Counted from the first letter of the stretch, positions 1-10,696 are shown. The stretch is 64,000 nt of DNA from Rhodococcus xishaensis (GCF_004011825.1 NZ_RKLO01000006.1:62001-126000); one strand, 5' to 3'. The notes: generated by a model from the letters alone, not told the origin. Numbers and translations are program-made.

Positions 1-55
1 CCCCGAAGGTGCCCAGGCGTTCCCGATCCGGCACTTCGGACGGTCGGAAATGCAC
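1..55 (-). CDS. 5' end of a divergent gene, cut by the window edge
   Basis: An open reading frame starts with GTG at 55-53 and runs off the left edge, giving only 18 residues (VHFRPSEV...). A strong AGGAGG ribosome binding site lies eight bases upstream of the GTG, which supports a real start. The gene is divergent from carD. In Mycobacterium tuberculosis the gene divergent from carD is the lipoprotein gene lpqE, so that is a possible identity by position. The visible residues do not show a signal peptide or lipobox, so the identity stays open. Confidence 0.5.
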   Translation of the reverse strand, partial: MHFRPSEVPDRERLGTFG

Positions 56-143
56 GATTGAGGCCTCCTGTCAAGCCCTAAGATCAGGCAAGGAAGCCCC
101 TGACCTGCACCGTTGATGAGCCGATCCTTTGGTCACGTGTTAA

Positions 144-662
<519 letters not shown>

Positions 663-664
663 CG

Positions 665-1339
665 GTGAGCGAGAATCGAGGGCCGGTCGTTGCACTGGTC
701 CCGGCCGCCGGACGCGGAGTTCGGCTTGGTGAATCGATTCCGAAAGCCTTCGTCGAACTGGCCGGTCGAAGCATGCTTTGTCGGGCCGTCGACGGCCTGC
801 TCGAATCCGGGGTCGTGGACACGGTCGTAGTGATCGTGCCCGAGGAACTGGTCGATCGTGCGCGGGCGGATCTACCCGACAGCGTTGTGGTCGTCGCCGG
901 CGGGGATGAGCGGGCCGATTCGGTTCGCGCCGGACTCGCTGCGGCGACCGACGCCGAACTAGTGCTGGTGCACGACGCGGCTCGAGCGCTCACGCCACCG
1001 TCGCTGATCGCGCGTGTCGTCGCCGAACTGCACGCGGGCCGCACCGCGGTGATCCCGGTGCTGCCGGTCAGCGACACCATCAAGACGGTCGACGTGCTCG
1101 GCACCGTAACGGGCACACCACCGCGTTCGGAGCTGCGAGCGGTCCAGACGCCGCAGGGCTTCGACGCGAACCTACTCCGCCGCGCCTACCGCGACGTCGA
1201 CGGTGACGCGACCGACGACGCGGGACTTGTCGAACGGCTGGGCGAGCGGGTACGCACCATCGTCGGTGAACCCCAGGCATTCAAGATCACGACACCGTGG
1301 GATCTCGCTTTGGCCCGGGCTCTGCTCGGGCAGGCCTGA
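665..1339 (+). CDS. ispD: 2-C-methyl-D-erythritol 4-phosphate cytidylyltransferase
   Basis: IspD transfers CMP from CTP to methylerythritol phosphate in the non-mevalonate isoprenoid pathway. The protein is 224 residues, the normal family size. It carries the nucleotide-binding glycine-rich loop [11 protein letters not shown] near residue 13 with the following Lys of IPKAF, and the HDAARAL segment near residue 107. The GTG start at 665 lies two bases after the carD stop. ispF follows after 43 bases, so consecutive-pathway genes sit together, as in related actinomycetes. Confidence 0.96.
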   Translation: MSENRGPVVALVPAAGRGVRLGESIPKAFVELAGRSMLCRAVDGLLESGVVDTVVVIVPEELVDRARADLPDSVVVVAGGDERADSVRAGLAAATDAELVLVHDAARALTPPSLIARVVAELHAGRTAVIPVLPVSDTIKTVDVLGTVTGTPPRSELRAVQTPQGFDANLLRRAYRDVDGDATDDAGLVERLGERVRTIVGEPQAFKITTPWDLALARALLGQA

Positions 1340-1382
1340 ACCGCGAAACTCCGGGCAGTCCTCGAGCAAGGGAGCTTCACGC

Positions 1383-1859
1383 GTGCGAGTAGGAATCGGC
1401 ACCGACGTTCATCCCGTCGAACCCGGCCGCCCGTGCTGGATGGCGGGTCTGTTGTTCGAAGACGCGGACGGTTGCGCCGGACACTCCGACGGCGACGTCG
1501 CGGCACACGCGCTGTGTGATGCCCTGCTGTCGGCCGCGGGACTCGGTGACCTCGGCTCGGTGTTCGGCACCGGCCGACCCGAGTGGGACGGCGTCAGCGG
1601 TGCGCGGATGCTTGCCGAGGTTCGGCGGCTGCTCGAGGACGCCGGCTACGTCGTGGGTAACGCGGCGGTGCAGATCATCGGCAACAGTCCCAAGATCGGC
1701 CCGCGTCGCGAGGAAGCCCAGCGCGTGCTCGGCGACGTCCTGGGTGCACCCGTGTCGGTATCTGCGACGACCACCGACGGACTCGGACTCACCGGTCGCG
1801 GTGAGGGCGTCGCCGCGATGGCGACCGCGCTGGTCATCCCCACCGATAGCGCCCGGTAG
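1383..1859 (+). CDS. ispF: 2-C-methyl-D-erythritol 2,4-cyclodiphosphate synthase
   Basis: IspF cyclises CDP-methylerythritol phosphate with loss of CMP. From the GTG at 1383 the product is 158 residues, matching the family. The frame stays open upstream, but the first residues [12 protein letters not shown] are the conserved N-terminus, with metal ligands Asp8 and His10. The GHSDGDV motif lies near residue 35 and the C-terminal [13 protein letters not shown] motif near residue 134. The zinc-dependent homotrimer is cytosolic. The gene sits 43 bases after ispD and 11 bases before cysS. Confidence 0.96.
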   Translation: MRVGIGTDVHPVEPGRPCWMAGLLFEDADGCAGHSDGDVAAHALCDALLSAAGLGDLGSVFGTGRPEWDGVSGARMLAEVRRLLEDAGYVVGNAAVQIIGNSPKIGPRREEAQRVLGDVLGAPVSVSATTTDGLGLTGRGEGVAAMATALVIPTDSAR

Positions 1860-1870
1860 AATCGCACGTC

Positions 1871-3280
1871 GTGACCCTGCGCCTATACGACACCGTGACA
1901 CGGGCTTTGCGCGACTTCGTTCCGCTGACCCCCGGGCATGCGTCGGTGTACCTGTGCGGCGCCACCGTTCAGGGCGAGCCCCACATCGGGCACGTCCGCA
2001 GCGGCGTCGCGTTCGACGTCCTCCGGCGCTGGCTGCTTGCGCACGACTACGACGTGGCTTTCGTGCGCAACGTCACCGACATCGACGACAAGATCCTGAA
2101 CAAGGCCGCCGAGGCCGGTCGCCCATGGTGGGAGTGGGCCGCGACCTACGAGCGGTCGTTCGACTGGGCCTACCTACAGCTCGGGGTGCTGCCGCCGTCG
2201 GCGGAACCGCGCGCGACCGGCCACATCACGCAAATGGTCGACATGATGCAGCGCCTCGTCGACAACGGTCACGCGTACGCGGCGCAGGGTGACGTGTACT
2301 TCGACGTCGCGAGCTTCCCCGACTACGGCAAGCTGTCGGGACACAAGCTCGACGACGTGCATCAGGGTGAGAGCGAGGCCGCAGGCAAGCGTGACCCGCG
2401 GGACTTTACGTTGTGGAAGGCCGCGAAGCCGGGGGAGCCGTCGTGGCCGACGCCGTGGGGGCCAGGACGGCCGGGATGGCACCTCGAGTGCTCAGCTATG
2501 GCCGTGTTCTACCTTGGGCGGGAGTTCGATATTCATTGCGGTGGAATGGATCTGGTATTCCCGCATCACGAGAACGAGATCGCGCAGGCGAAGTGCGCCG
2601 GCGACGGCTTCGCACGGTACTGGCTGCACAACGGCTGGGTCACGAAGTCCGGCGAGAAGATGTCGAAATCGTTGGGCAACGTACTCTCGGTGCCCAATGT
2701 GCTGAAACTTGTTCGCCCGCAGGAACTTCGGTACTACCTCGGCAGCGCCCACTACCGATCGATGCTCGAGTACTCCGAGGAGGCGCTGCAGGAAGCCGCG
2801 ATCGCGTACCGCCGTTGCGAGTCCTTCGTGATGCGCACGGTCGAACGCGCCGGTGAGGTCCATGTCGGAAAGTGGACCGAGCAGTTCGCGGCTGTGCTCG
2901 ACGACGACCTGAACGTGCCCGCGGCGCTCGCGGAAATTCACGGACGGGTGCGCGAAGGCAACATCGCACTCGAATCGGGCGATTCGGAGGGCGCGCGAGC
3001 ACTAGCAGCGCAGGTGCGGGCGATGCTCGGGATTCTCGGTATGGATCCGCTCGACCCGCATTGGACCGAGGCGACGGACAGCTCGGCGGCCATGGGCGCC
3101 CTCGACGTGCTCGTGCAGGCCGAACTCGACCGGCGTCAGCAGGCCCGGGCGGACAAGAACTGGGCGTTGGCCGACGAGGTCCGGGACCGGTTGGCAGCGG
3201 CGGGCATCGCCGTGACCGATACCCCGAGTGGGCCCGAGTGGTCGCTCGAACGATCTTCTTCCAACGAATCGGGTACGTGA
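1871..3280 (+). CDS. cysS: Cysteinyl-tRNA synthetase
   Basis: This 469-residue class I synthetase charges tRNA-Cys. Cys29 (a zinc ligand in the family), the HIGH motif at residues 38-41 and the KMSKS motif at about residues 263-267 are all present. The [18 protein letters not shown] zinc-site region lies upstream of KMSKS. The start is GTG at 1871, 11 bases after ispF. The stop codon overlaps the start of the rRNA methyltransferase gene by one base. The longer MshC-type homologue is excluded because the order matches cysS1 next to ispF in mycobacteria. Confidence 0.97.
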   Translation: MTLRLYDTVTRALRDFVPLTPGHASVYLCGATVQGEPHIGHVRSGVAFDVLRRWLLAHDYDVAFVRNVTDIDDKILNKAAEAGRPWWEWAATYERSFDWAYLQLGVLPPSAEPRATGHITQMVDMMQRLVDNGHAYAAQGDVYFDVASFPDYGKLSGHKLDDVHQGESEAAGKRDPRDFTLWKAAKPGEPSWPTPWGPGRPGWHLECSAMAVFYLGREFDIHCGGMDLVFPHHENEIAQAKCAGDGFARYWLHNGWVTKSGEKMSKSLGNVLSVPNVLKLVRPQELRYYLGSAHYRSMLEYSEEALQEAAIAYRRCESFVMRTVERAGEVHVGKWTEQFAAVLDDDLNVPAALAEIHGRVREGNIALESGDSEGARALAAQVRAMLGILGMDPLDPHWTEATDSSAAMGALDVLVQAELDRRQQARADKNWALADEVRDRLAAAGIAVTDTPSGPEWSLERSSSNESGT

Positions 3281-4245
3281 TGGCAGGCAATTCGAGTAGG
3301 CGTGGTGCGGTCCGGAAGGGCGGGACCAAGAAGGGCCAGGTCGTCGGGTCCGGTGGCAAGCGCCGTAAGGGCCTCGAGGGGCGTGGCGCCACGCCTCCCG
3401 CCGAGGCACGGACCAAGCATCCCGCAGGCAAGAGGGCTCGCGCATCCGCGAGGGCCGCGGAACAACGCCAGGCCCAGCGCGTCGCGGCGATTCGCCGAGC
3501 CGAGGACGCCCCGGAAACGGTGCTCGGACGCAATCCCGTCGTCGAGTGTCTGCGCGCGGGTGTGCCGGCGACCGTGCTGTACGTGGCGGTGGGTGCCGAG
3601 ACCGACGATCGGCTCAAGGAAGCGGTACAGCGCGCCGCCGACACCGGCATCTCCATCCTCGAAGTACCGCGGACCGATCTGGACCGGATGAGCTCGAACG
3701 GGATGCACCAGGGCATCGCACTCCAGGTGCCGCCGTACAGGTACGCACACCCGGACGATCTGCTCACCCGGGTCCGCTCCGACCAGGAACCGGCGTTGCT
3801 GGTCGCGCTCGACAACATCACCGATCCTCGCAACCTCGGTGCCGTGGTGCGTTCGGTGGCTGCTTTCGGTGGTCACGGCGTCGTCATTCCGCAGCGTCGC
3901 AGCGCGAGCGTCTCGGCGGTCGCGTGGCGTACCAGCGCCGGTGCGGCGGCCCGAATGCCCGTCGCACGAGCCACGAATCTGACTCGTACGCTTAAGGATT
4001 GGCAGGCCAAGGGCATCCAGGTCGTGGGCCTCGACGCGGGCGGCGACACGAGTCTCGACAACTACGACGGCACCGACCCGGTCGTGATCGTCGTCGGCTC
4101 CGAGGGCAAGGGTCTTTCTCGGCTTGTTCGCGAAACGTGCGACACGATCCTCAGCATCCCGATGGCCGGTGAGGTCGAGTCGCTCAACGCATCCGTCGCC
4201 GCCGGTGTGGTGCTGTCCGAGATCGCCCGGCAACGCCGCGGCTGA
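3280..4245 (+). CDS. rlmB: SpoU-family 23S rRNA/tRNA 2'-O-ribose methyltransferase (RlmB type)
   Basis: The protein (321 residues from the ATG at 3280) is a SPOUT-fold methyltransferase. Three parts are visible. A very basic Lys/Arg/Gly-rich tail covers residues 1 to about 70. A substrate-binding SpoU_sub domain ([16 protein letters not shown]) follows. The C-terminal catalytic domain has the knot motifs [15 protein letters not shown] and [16 protein letters not shown]. The family methylates a ribose 2'-OH, RlmB doing so on 23S rRNA; the exact target base is inferred. The start overlaps the cysS stop by one base (TGATG), implying translational coupling. The basic tail is typical of actinobacterial members. 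Confidence 0.92.
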   Translation: MAGNSSRRGAVRKGGTKKGQVVGSGGKRRKGLEGRGATPPAEARTKHPAGKRARASARAAEQRQAQRVAAIRRAEDAPETVLGRNPVVECLRAGVPATVLYVAVGAETDDRLKEAVQRAADTGISILEVPRTDLDRMSSNGMHQGIALQVPPYRYAHPDDLLTRVRSDQEPALLVALDNITDPRNLGAVVRSVAAFGGHGVVIPQRRSASVSAVAWRTSAGAAARMPVARATNLTRTLKDWQAKGIQVVGLDAGGDTSLDNYDGTDPVVIVVGSEGKGLSRLVRETCDTILSIPMAGEVESLNASVAAGVVLSEIARQRRG

Positions 4246-4260
4246 CCGTGCACCGGATCG

Positions 4261-5121
4261 CTACACCCGGTGAAATCTGATGCGAGACCCCGGTCGTAGC
4301 TGCGCTGCGGCCGGTATGTCGTCTTCCACGACGACCGCGATCACCGGGTAGCCACCCGTCACAGGGTGATCGACCAGAAACAGCACCGGCATGCCGTTCG
4401 GTGGCACCTGCAACGCCCCGGTCACCATGCCCTCGCTGGGCAGTTCACCTTGGTTGGCCCGGAGCAGCGGAGCCGGACCCTCCAAACGTGTGCCGACCCG
4501 GTCGGTGTCGGCGGTTACCTCCCACGTCTGCCGCACAAGTGCCGTCCGGGAGTCGGGCGTGAACCAGTCGTCCCGCGGGCCCATGTGGATCCGCAGTTCG
4601 ACTGGGTCGGTGGCCGGCGCCGGAGGGGGAACGAAGTTCTCGATCGGCAACTCGCCGTGCAGGTTTCCGATCAGGAGTCGGACCGAGTCGCGGATCGGTT
4701 CGGGGCCGATCCCGGAGAGGGTGTCGGTGCAGCGGCTGCCGAGGACGGCGGGGACGTCGATCCCGCCACGTACCGCGAGATAGGAGCGCAGTCCGGCAAG
4801 GGCGATACCGAGCGCCACTTGGTCGCCGTCCTGCAGATGGATCGTCGAGTAGAGCGGGCCGGGCGCGCCGTTGATCGTGAGGGGGGTGGGCGCGCCGGTA
4901 ACCGCGATCGTCGCCGGACCGACCGCGCGAATCTGGAGTCCGCCCAACGTGACCTCGAGGGCGGCGGCCGATGGGTCGTTACCGACGAGGCGGTTGGCAC
5001 AGTCGTGCGCGGTGATGTCCGCGGCGCCCGCAACCCCAACTCCCAGTGACGCATGGCCGACCCGCCCACGATCTTGGACGGTGGTACGCGCGCCGGCGCG
5101 CAGGACTTCGAGCCATGCCAT
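4261..5121 (-). CDS. pxpC: 5-oxoprolinase subunit C (biotin-dependent carboxyltransferase-like fold)
   Basis: This 286-residue protein has the KipA/PxpC signature LEVLRAGARTTVQDRGR at its N-terminus and the DHPVTGGYPVIAVV segment near the C-terminus. PxpC works with PxpB and PxpA to hydrolyse 5-oxoproline (pyroglutamate) to glutamate using ATP. The ATG at 5121 (MAWLEVLRAG) is chosen because it begins directly before the conserved domain. A TTG 33 bases upstream is possible. It is the last gene of the pxpABC operon and is convergent with rlmB, with only 15 bases between them. Confidence 0.92.
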   Translation of the reverse strand: MAWLEVLRAGARTTVQDRGRVGHASLGVGVAGAADITAHDCANRLVGNDPSAAALEVTLGGLQIRAVGPATIAVTGAPTPLTINGAPGPLYSTIHLQDGDQVALGIALAGLRSYLAVRGGIDVPAVLGSRCTDTLSGIGPEPIRDSVRLLIGNLHGELPIENFVPPPAPATDPVELRIHMGPRDDWFTPDSRTALVRQTWEVTADTDRVGTRLEGPAPLLRANQGELPSEGMVTGALQVPPNGMPVLFLVDHPVTGGYPVIAVVVEDDIPAAAQLRPGSRIRFHRV

Positions 5122-5170
5122 GCGTCGATTGTTGCCGATCGAGCTGGGACGCAAGCCCGGACGACCAACC

Positions 5171-5776
5171 TCACACGGCGACGAATGTGACCGCCACGCC
5201 TGGCCGCAACAGCGCCGGCGGGTCGCGGTCGACGTCCCACATTCGTTCGGTAGTCGTTCCGATCAGTTGCCAACCACCCGGTGAGCTGCGGGGATAGATC
5301 CCGGAGAACTCGCCGGCGAGCCCGACGGCACCTACGGGGACCGTCATACGGGGTGAGGCGCGGCGGGGGACGTGCAGGCGCGGGTCGCCACCGATGAGGT
5401 AGCCGAAGCCCGGACTGAAGCCGACGAACGCCACGGTCCACGTTCGGCCGGTGTGGGCGGCGACGACACCGTCAGCGCCGAGCCCGGTGAGCGCGCCGAC
5501 CTCCTCGAGATCGGGCCCGTCGTAGTGGACAGGGATCTCGATGTGGTCGATCTGGGACGGGTCCTCGGCGTTCATCGGCGCGGTCGCTCGCACCCACGCC
5601 GCGATGCTGTCGGGTCGGGCTCCGTGGAACTGGACGAGGACGGTGCGAGCCGCGGGCACGAGATCGGTGACGGCGGGGTGGCATTCGGCCACGAGTCCTC
5701 GGTAGTGCGCGAGCGTCTCGTCGAGCCCGTCGAACTCGACCAGCAGCGCCCGGTCTCCCGCGTCGAGGATGCGCAT
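5171..5776 (-). CDS. pxpB: 5-oxoprolinase subunit B (KipI-like)
   Basis: The 201-residue product has the KipI/PxpB layout: an N-terminal half (ILDAGDRALLVEF) and a C-terminal domain with FVGFSPGFGYLIG and the RASPRMTVPVGAVGLAG segment. It is predicted to form the ATP-dependent 5-oxoprolinase with PxpA and PxpC. The ATG at 5776 overlaps the pxpA stop codon by one base. A GTG one codon earlier is also possible. The gap to pxpC is 49 bases. Confidence 0.93.
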   Translation of the reverse strand: MRILDAGDRALLVEFDGLDETLAHYRGLVAECHPAVTDLVPAARTVLVQFHGARPDSIAAWVRATAPMNAEDPSQIDHIEIPVHYDGPDLEEVGALTGLGADGVVAAHTGRTWTVAFVGFSPGFGYLIGGDPRLHVPRRASPRMTVPVGAVGLAGEFSGIYPRSSPGGWQLIGTTTERMWDVDRDPPALLRPGVAVTFVAV

Positions 5777-6534
5777 CACACGAACGGCTTCACTTGGATC
5801 TTCTTGTCGTCGAGGAGCTTACGGATCGCCGCCGCCATCTCGACGGCAGCAGGCGTGTCACCGTGCACGCAGATCGTCTCCGCCGGAACCTCGATCCGTG
5901 ACCCGTCGATCGCTTGTGTCGTTCCCTTGGTGACCAACTCCAGCACCCGCTGCGCGACTGCGTCGGGTTCGTGCAGGACCGCTCCCGGCTCGGTGCGAGG
6001 GACCAGACGGCCCTCGGGGGTGTAGGCGCGATCGGCGAACGCCTCCCGGACGGCCCGGAGTCCAGCCGCCTCGGCCTCCTCGAGGAAGGCCGATCCGGGT
6101 AGGCCGAGAACCGGCAGCGACGGATTCACCGCGCGCACCGCATCGACGACGGCGCGCGCCTGATCGCGATGGTGCACGATCGCGTTGTACAGCGCGCCGT
6201 GTGGCTTGACATACGTGACAGCGGAACCGGCCGCACGGGCCAACGCATCGAGCGCGCCGATCTGATAGATGACGTCAGCGGCCAGATCCGCGGACGAGAT
6301 GTCGATGAATCGTCGTCCGAATCCGGCGAGGTCGCGGTAGCCGACCTGTGCACCGATCCGCACCCGGCGTTCGGTCGCATCGCGGCAGGTCCGGAACAGC
6401 GTGGTGGGGTCACCGGCGTGGAAGCCACATGCGACGTTCGCGCTCGTGACGAGGTCGAGCATCGCCGCATCGTCGCCGAGGGTCCAGGCGCCGAAGCTCT
6501 CGCCGAGGTCACTGTTGAGATCGATCACCGCCAT
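5776..6534 (-). CDS. pxpA: 5-oxoprolinase subunit A (LamB/YcsF family)
   Basis: The protein has 252 residues, the usual length of the LamB/YcsF family. It begins with the family signature [14 protein letters not shown] and carries [11 protein letters not shown] near residue 35 and [10 protein letters not shown] near residue 114. The Asp and His residues of these motifs build the active site. PxpA acts with PxpB and PxpC on 5-oxoproline. The frame extends far upstream, but the ATG at 6534 directly precedes the conserved start, and the upstream translation is low-complexity. It is the first gene of the operon. Confidence 0.94.
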   Translation of the reverse strand: MAVIDLNSDLGESFGAWTLGDDAAMLDLVTSANVACGFHAGDPTTLFRTCRDATERRVRIGAQVGYRDLAGFGRRFIDISSADLAADVIYQIGALDALARAAGSAVTYVKPHGALYNAIVHHRDQARAVVDAVRAVNPSLPVLGLPGSAFLEEAEAAGLRAVREAFADRAYTPEGRLVPRTEPGAVLHEPDAVAQRVLELVTKGTTQAIDGSRIEVPAETICVHGDTPAAVEMAAAIRKLLDDKKIQVKPFV

Positions 6535-6566
6535 GATGTTGATCCTAGGCCGACCCCGGGTGGGAC

Positions 6567-7481
6567 TCAGGCCGCTATTCGCTCCTCCACGACAACGGCG
6601 ACCCGTCCCGAGGTCCGGCGACGGGCCGACCCGATCCCGCGGCACACCAGGTAGATCATGAACGAGATGGCGGTGACGAAAGTCGACACCGGCACGCCCG
6701 GGGCCAACGAGAGCAGGATGCCGCCGACCGCGGCGAGTTCGGCGAATGCGACAGCGAGCACCGTCGCCCGCAGCGGGCTGGCGGTGACGTGCGCGGCGGC
6801 GGCCGCCGGGGTGATGAGCAGGGCCATCACGAGGAGGGCGCCGACGATCTGTACGCCCAGAGCGGCGGTGATGCCGACGAGTACGGCGAACACGATCGAC
6901 AGCCCCCGCACCGGCACCCCACGCGCGGCGGCCACGTCTGGGTCGGTGCTGGCGAACAGCAGCGGACGGTAGACCACCGACAGCGTTCCGAGCACCACGA
7001 CCGCACACAGCAGCAGCAGCGCGAGCCCGGAGATACCGGGCGCGACGATCTGCCCGACGAGCAGTGAGAAGCTGGTGCCGGTACGGCCCTCGTATGCCCA
7101 CAGGAACAGCACCGACAGTCCCAGACCGAACGCCATGATCACACCGATCACCGAATCACGTTCCCGTGCTTTGGTTCCCAGCAGACCGAACAGGACGGCC
7201 GCCACGACGGATCCGACGATGGCGCCGATACCGACGCCGATGCCGATCAGCAGTGCTGCGGACGCACCGGTCAGTGACAGCTCCGACGTCCCGTGCACCG
7301 CGAACGACATCTGCCGACTCACGATCAGCGGGCCGATCATGCCTGCGAGCAGGCCGAGGATCGCGCCGGCGATCAGGGCTTGCTGGACGAAGTCGTACTG
7401 CAGCAGATGGGCCGTCGCGGAGACGTCGAACAGACGTGACATCGCGTCGGTGAATTTGTTGCTGCCGAACTCGATGCTCAT
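6567..7481 (-). CDS. znuB: Zinc ABC transporter permease (ZnuB type)
   Basis: This 304-residue integral membrane protein of the ABC-3 family has about eight hydrophobic segments from residue 37 on. It also has the typical [18 protein letters not shown] cytoplasmic loop near residue 62. It forms the membrane channel for the metal delivered by the binding protein. The ATG at 7481 overlaps the znuC stop by four bases (ATGA), which indicates translational coupling. Zinc rather than manganese is inferred from the His-rich binding protein and the upstream Zur-like site. Confidence 0.9.
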   Translation of the reverse strand: MSIEFGSNKFTDAMSRLFDVSATAHLLQYDFVQQALIAGAILGLLAGMIGPLIVSRQMSFAVHGTSELSLTGASAALLIGIGVGIGAIVGSVVAAVLFGLLGTKARERDSVIGVIMAFGLGLSVLFLWAYEGRTGTSFSLLVGQIVAPGISGLALLLLCAVVVLGTLSVVYRPLLFASTDPDVAAARGVPVRGLSIVFAVLVGITAALGVQIVGALLVMALLITPAAAAAHVTASPLRATVLAVAFAELAAVGGILLSLAPGVPVSTFVTAISFMIYLVCRGIGSARRRTSGRVAVVVEERIAA

Positions 7482-8350
7482 GCGTGGTCCTCGGTGTGGT
7501 GGACGCCCTCGCCGGGGCGGGGCCCGCCGCCGCTGCCGAGCGCGTCGATGGCGTCGCCGGTACCGACGACGACGAGTCGGCCGCGTACGTGCAGTACCTC
7601 GACCTCGGTGCGGTACAGCTCGGAGAGCACCTCGGCGGTCATGACCTCGTCGGGGGTGCCGATCCTGAACTGACCGTCCACGAGGTAGAGCACGCGGTCG
7701 ACGAGCGGGAGGATCGGGTTGATCTCGTGGGTGACGAACAGGACGGCGGTGCCGTGTTGGCGCCGCCGCCTGTCGATCAAGTCCGAGACACGGTGCTGAT
7801 TCGCGATGTCCAGGCTGAGCAGCGGCTCGTCGCACAGCAGGACCTTGGGGTCGCCAACGAGCGCCTGCGCAATCCGCAGCCGCTGCTGCTCGCCCCCGGA
7901 CATCGACCCGATCGGGCTGTCGGCGTACGCCTGCGCGCCGACCTGGGCGATCGCGGAGTCTACGATCGCCCGCCGCTTGGCCCGGTCGCGCAGCCCGATG
8001 CCCCAGCGCTGTCCGTCGACGCCGAGTCCGACGAGGTCGCGTCCGCGCAGGGGTAGGCCCTCGTCTAGGGACCTCTGCTGCGGCACGTACCCGACGTTCG
8101 CGTTGCCGGCACGGGCCGGGGTGCCGGCGATCCGCACGCTGCCGGACGTCGGCGCGAGCTGGCCGAGCAAGACCTTGAGCAGCGAGGTCTTGCCCGACCC
8201 GTTCGGGCCGAGGACGGCAAGGAACTCGCCCTGCTGCACGGCCAGGTTCAGATTCGACCACAGGGTACGGTCACCGAACGACAGGCACGTCTCACGCAGT
8301 TCGACGGCGGGCGTGGTACCCGTTGCTGTCGTGGTGCTCGTTGTGGTCAT
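7478..8350 (-). CDS. znuC: Zinc ABC transporter ATP-binding protein (ZnuC type)
   Basis: The 290-residue ATPase shows Walker A (GPNGSGKT, about residue 49), the Q-loop (VGYVPQQ), the ABC signature (MSGGEQQRLRIAQAL), Walker B (VLLCDEP) and the H-loop (VTHE). It energises metal uptake with the ZnuB permease. An unusual Thr-rich run (MTTTSTTTATGTT) forms the N-terminus, and a glycine-rich, His-containing tail (GVHHTEDHA) forms the C-terminus. The gene follows znuA by five bases and overlaps znuB by four. Confidence 0.93.
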   Translation of the reverse strand: MTTTSTTTATGTTPAVELRETCLSFGDRTLWSNLNLAVQQGEFLAVLGPNGSGKTSLLKVLLGQLAPTSGSVRIAGTPARAGNANVGYVPQQRSLDEGLPLRGRDLVGLGVDGQRWGIGLRDRAKRRAIVDSAIAQVGAQAYADSPIGSMSGGEQQRLRIAQALVGDPKVLLCDEPLLSLDIANQHRVSDLIDRRRRQHGTAVLFVTHEINPILPLVDRVLYLVDGQFRIGTPDEVMTAEVLSELYRTEVEVLHVRGRLVVVGTGDAIDALGSGGGPRPGEGVHHTEDHA

Positions 8351-8355
8351 GACAA

Positions 8356-9402
8356 TCAGGATGCCGCATTCAGTGCATCAGCGAGTGACTGCGCGGTCTG
8401 TGTCTGCCATTGCACGAAGTCCATCCCCTCGGGCAGGGTCTCGGTGACCTCGACGACGGGAATATCGGCGGCCTCAGCAACCTCGCGGATACTCTGGGAG
8501 ACCCTGTCCTCGGTCTGCGTGTTGTAGATCAGTACGCGGACCTTCTTGTCGGAGAGCAGGTCCCGGGTCTCGGCGATCGCCGCCGGCGATGGGTCGGTGC
8601 CCTCCTCGACAGCGTTGCTGAACTCCGGGGGAGTGATGTTGTCCAGTGACGCGGCCTCGATCAGGTAGTGCGCGATCGGTTCCGTTTGTGCCACGGGTTC
8701 GCCGCCGTACGCGGAAGCGATCTCAGCCGTCGTCTCCGAGACCTGTCGCAGTTGCGCGCGGAACGCCTCCGCGTTGTCGGTGTACGTCGCAGCGCCTTCG
8801 GGGTCGAGCTTGCCGAGTTGCTCGGCTATCGCGCTCGCGGTGGCGTCGACGGTCGGCATGTCGTACCAGACGTGCTCGTTCTCTGCTCCATGCGCGTGGC
8901 CGGCGTGCTCTTCCTCGGACTCGCCCGCGTGTGCGTCGGCGGCTTCTTCGTCGGAGTGGGCGGCGTGTTCTTCCGCGGACTCGCCCGCGTGCTCGTCTGT
9001 GTCGGAGTCGCTCGCGTGCTCGCTGGTGCCCTCCTCGTACAGTTCGAACGCGTCGACGATCGGCTTGTCCTGGGTAGACCCGAGAATGTCCTCGACGAAC
9101 TGGTCGTAGCCACCGCCGTTGAGGACGACGAGCGACGCGTCGACGATCTTGGCGGCGTCGGAGGGACTGGCCTCGTACGAGTGTGGGTCGGCGGACGGCT
9201 CGGTGATGATCGAGGTGACCTCGAGCCGGTCTCCGGCGACGGCCTGCGCGACGCTGCCCCACACATTGGTAGATGCAACGACGCTGATCTGCCCGTCGGC
9301 GTCGGGAGAGCTACCGCAGGCGGTCAGGAACGCCGCGGCGAGGGTCGCTCCGGCGGCCACTGTGGCCGAACGCAAAGCAAGGGACTTGCGGGATATGCGC
9401 AC
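8356..9402 (-). CDS. znuA: Zinc-binding lipoprotein of an ABC importer (ZnuA type)
   Basis: The 348-residue product is a cluster A-I metal-binding protein. An N-terminal signal peptide ends in a lipobox (LTAC, Cys29), so the protein should be anchored outside the membrane. The family motif for the metal site is present (ADPHSYEASPSD). A long Asp/Glu/His-rich insertion at about residues 127-175 has recurrent EEHA and HAGES units. This is the classic zinc-collecting loop of ZnuA. The start is GTG at 9402 behind an AGGAGA ribosome binding site. It is the first gene of the znuA-znuC-znuB operon. Confidence 0.93.
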   Translation of the reverse strand: MRISRKSLALRSATVAAGATLAAAFLTACGSSPDADGQISVVASTNVWGSVAQAVAGDRLEVTSIITEPSADPHSYEASPSDAAKIVDASLVVLNGGGYDQFVEDILGSTQDKPIVDAFELYEEGTSEHASDSDTDEHAGESAEEHAAHSDEEAADAHAGESEEEHAGHAHGAENEHVWYDMPTVDATASAIAEQLGKLDPEGAATYTDNAEAFRAQLRQVSETTAEIASAYGGEPVAQTEPIAHYLIEAASLDNITPPEFSNAVEEGTDPSPAAIAETRDLLSDKKVRVLIYNTQTEDRVSQSIREVAEAADIPVVEVTETLPEGMDFVQWQTQTAQSLADALNAAS

Positions 9403-9463
9403 AACTTTCTCCTGGTCACGATTTCGAAACGGCCCGGTTTGGAACGGCCGCGGCTCCTTATTG

Positions 9464-9481
9464 GTAACGGTTCTCGTTTAC
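9464..9481. promoter_or_regulatory. Putative Zur operator / AT-rich palindrome upstream of znuA
   Basis: An 18-base imperfect inverted repeat, GTAACGGTTCTCGTTTAC, lies 62 bases upstream of znuA in an otherwise GC-rich gap. It has GTAA/TTAC arms and an inner AACG/CGTT pair. Actinobacterial Zur sites have a similar AT-rich form (AAAATNATTTT-like cores). Zur control is inferred from the gene content and was not tested against a matrix. Confidence 0.45.
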
Positions 9482-9565
9482 ACTTTAGCGGAGTCATTTT
9501 GGTCGCTTCTCACCAGGCAGCCATCCGAGTTAGCTCTGTTGTCGCCGAGCCGCTACCGTCCCGTT

Positions 9566-10687
9566 ATGCCAAGGTCTCGTCAGCCGCGCCCCCGAGCCAC
9601 GCTGGCGTCGCTCGCCGCCGAGCTGAAGGTCTCGCGGACGACCGTCTCCAATGCGTACAACCGACCCGACCAGTTGTCGGCCGAGTTGCGCGAACGGGTG
9701 CTGCTCGCGGCCAAGCTGCGCGGCTATCCCGGACCCGATCCGGTGGCCCGCTCACTTCGCACCCGACGTGCCGGGGCGGTCGGCTTGCTACTCACCGAGG
9801 CGCTGAGCTACTCGTTCCGGGATCCGGCCGCGATGAGCTTCCTCGCGGGCCTCGCCGAATCGTGCGAGGCTGCCGGGCAGGGCCTGCTGCTCATACCAGC
9901 CGGGCCCGGCACCGACGACGCCGAGGCCGCTGCGGTGGTCCAGCAGGCCGGAGTCGACGGCTTCGTCGTGTACTCCGTCGCCGACGATGACCCCTACCTC
10001 GCGGCAGTGCGGGAGCGGCGCCTGCCGACCGTCATCTGTGACCAGCCACGGGGGGTGCCAGGGGCCTCGCTGGTCGGCATCGACGACCGGGCCGCGATGA
10101 GGAAGGTTGTCGACCACCTGATCGATTTGGGACACCAGGAGATCGGTGTCCTGTGCATGCGTCTCGGTTGCGAACGCTCCGACGGCGTCGTCGAGCGGGA
10201 GCGTCTGCACGCCCCCAATTTCCACGTCCAGCGCGAGCGCATCGCCGGAGTCCAGGACGCACTCGCGGATGCCGGCCTGGACCCGACGTCGCTCACCGTC
10301 GTCGAGCGGTACGAGCACACCGCCCGCGCCGGGCAGTCCGGCGCCGCAGAGGCACTCGCGGCCAACCCGCGTATCACCGCCCTCGTGTGCACCACTGACG
10401 TCCTCGCACTCGGTGCCTTGGACTGGGCACGACGCGAGGGCGTCGACGTCCCAGGCCAGCTGTCGATCACCGGTTTCGACGGCATCGAACAGGCCCTACG
10501 CGAGGGCCTGACCACGGTGCGTCAACCGCAGGAGGACAAAGGTCGACGTGCCGGCATCCTATTGCTCTCAGACTCCGACTCCGGCGTCGCTACCGTCGAG
10601 ACACTAGAGACGCAACTGGTGGGCGGTCGGACCACCGCGTCCCCACCCGGACACGCCGTCGAGTCGGTCATCGCCGAGACGGCGTAA
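9566..10687 (+). CDS. LacI-family transcriptional regulator
   Basis: The 373-residue protein has an N-terminal helix-turn-helix (ATLASLAAELKVSRTTVSNA, residues about 11-30) followed by the hinge and a periplasmic-binding-protein-like effector domain. The last part has ITGFDGIEQALREGLTTVRQP, typical of LacI/GalR regulators. The ATG at 9566 is chosen because it starts just before the HTH, although the frame is open further upstream. A LacI-type gene (Rv3575c) occupies the same place next to kstR in M. tuberculosis. The effector is unknown. A sugar such as trehalose is possible, because the next gene is a trehalose-type enzyme. Confidence 0.9.
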   Translation: MPRSRQPRPRATLASLAAELKVSRTTVSNAYNRPDQLSAELRERVLLAAKLRGYPGPDPVARSLRTRRAGAVGLLLTEALSYSFRDPAAMSFLAGLAESCEAAGQGLLLIPAGPGTDDAEAAAVVQQAGVDGFVVYSVADDDPYLAAVRERRLPTVICDQPRGVPGASLVGIDDRAAMRKVVDHLIDLGHQEIGVLCMRLGCERSDGVVERERLHAPNFHVQRERIAGVQDALADAGLDPTSLTVVERYEHTARAGQSGAAEALAANPRITALVCTTDVLALGALDWARREGVDVPGQLSITGFDGIEQALREGLTTVRQPQEDKGRRAGILLLSDSDSGVATVETLETQLVGGRTTASPPGHAVESVIAETA

Positions 10688-10696
10688 GGGCGGACG

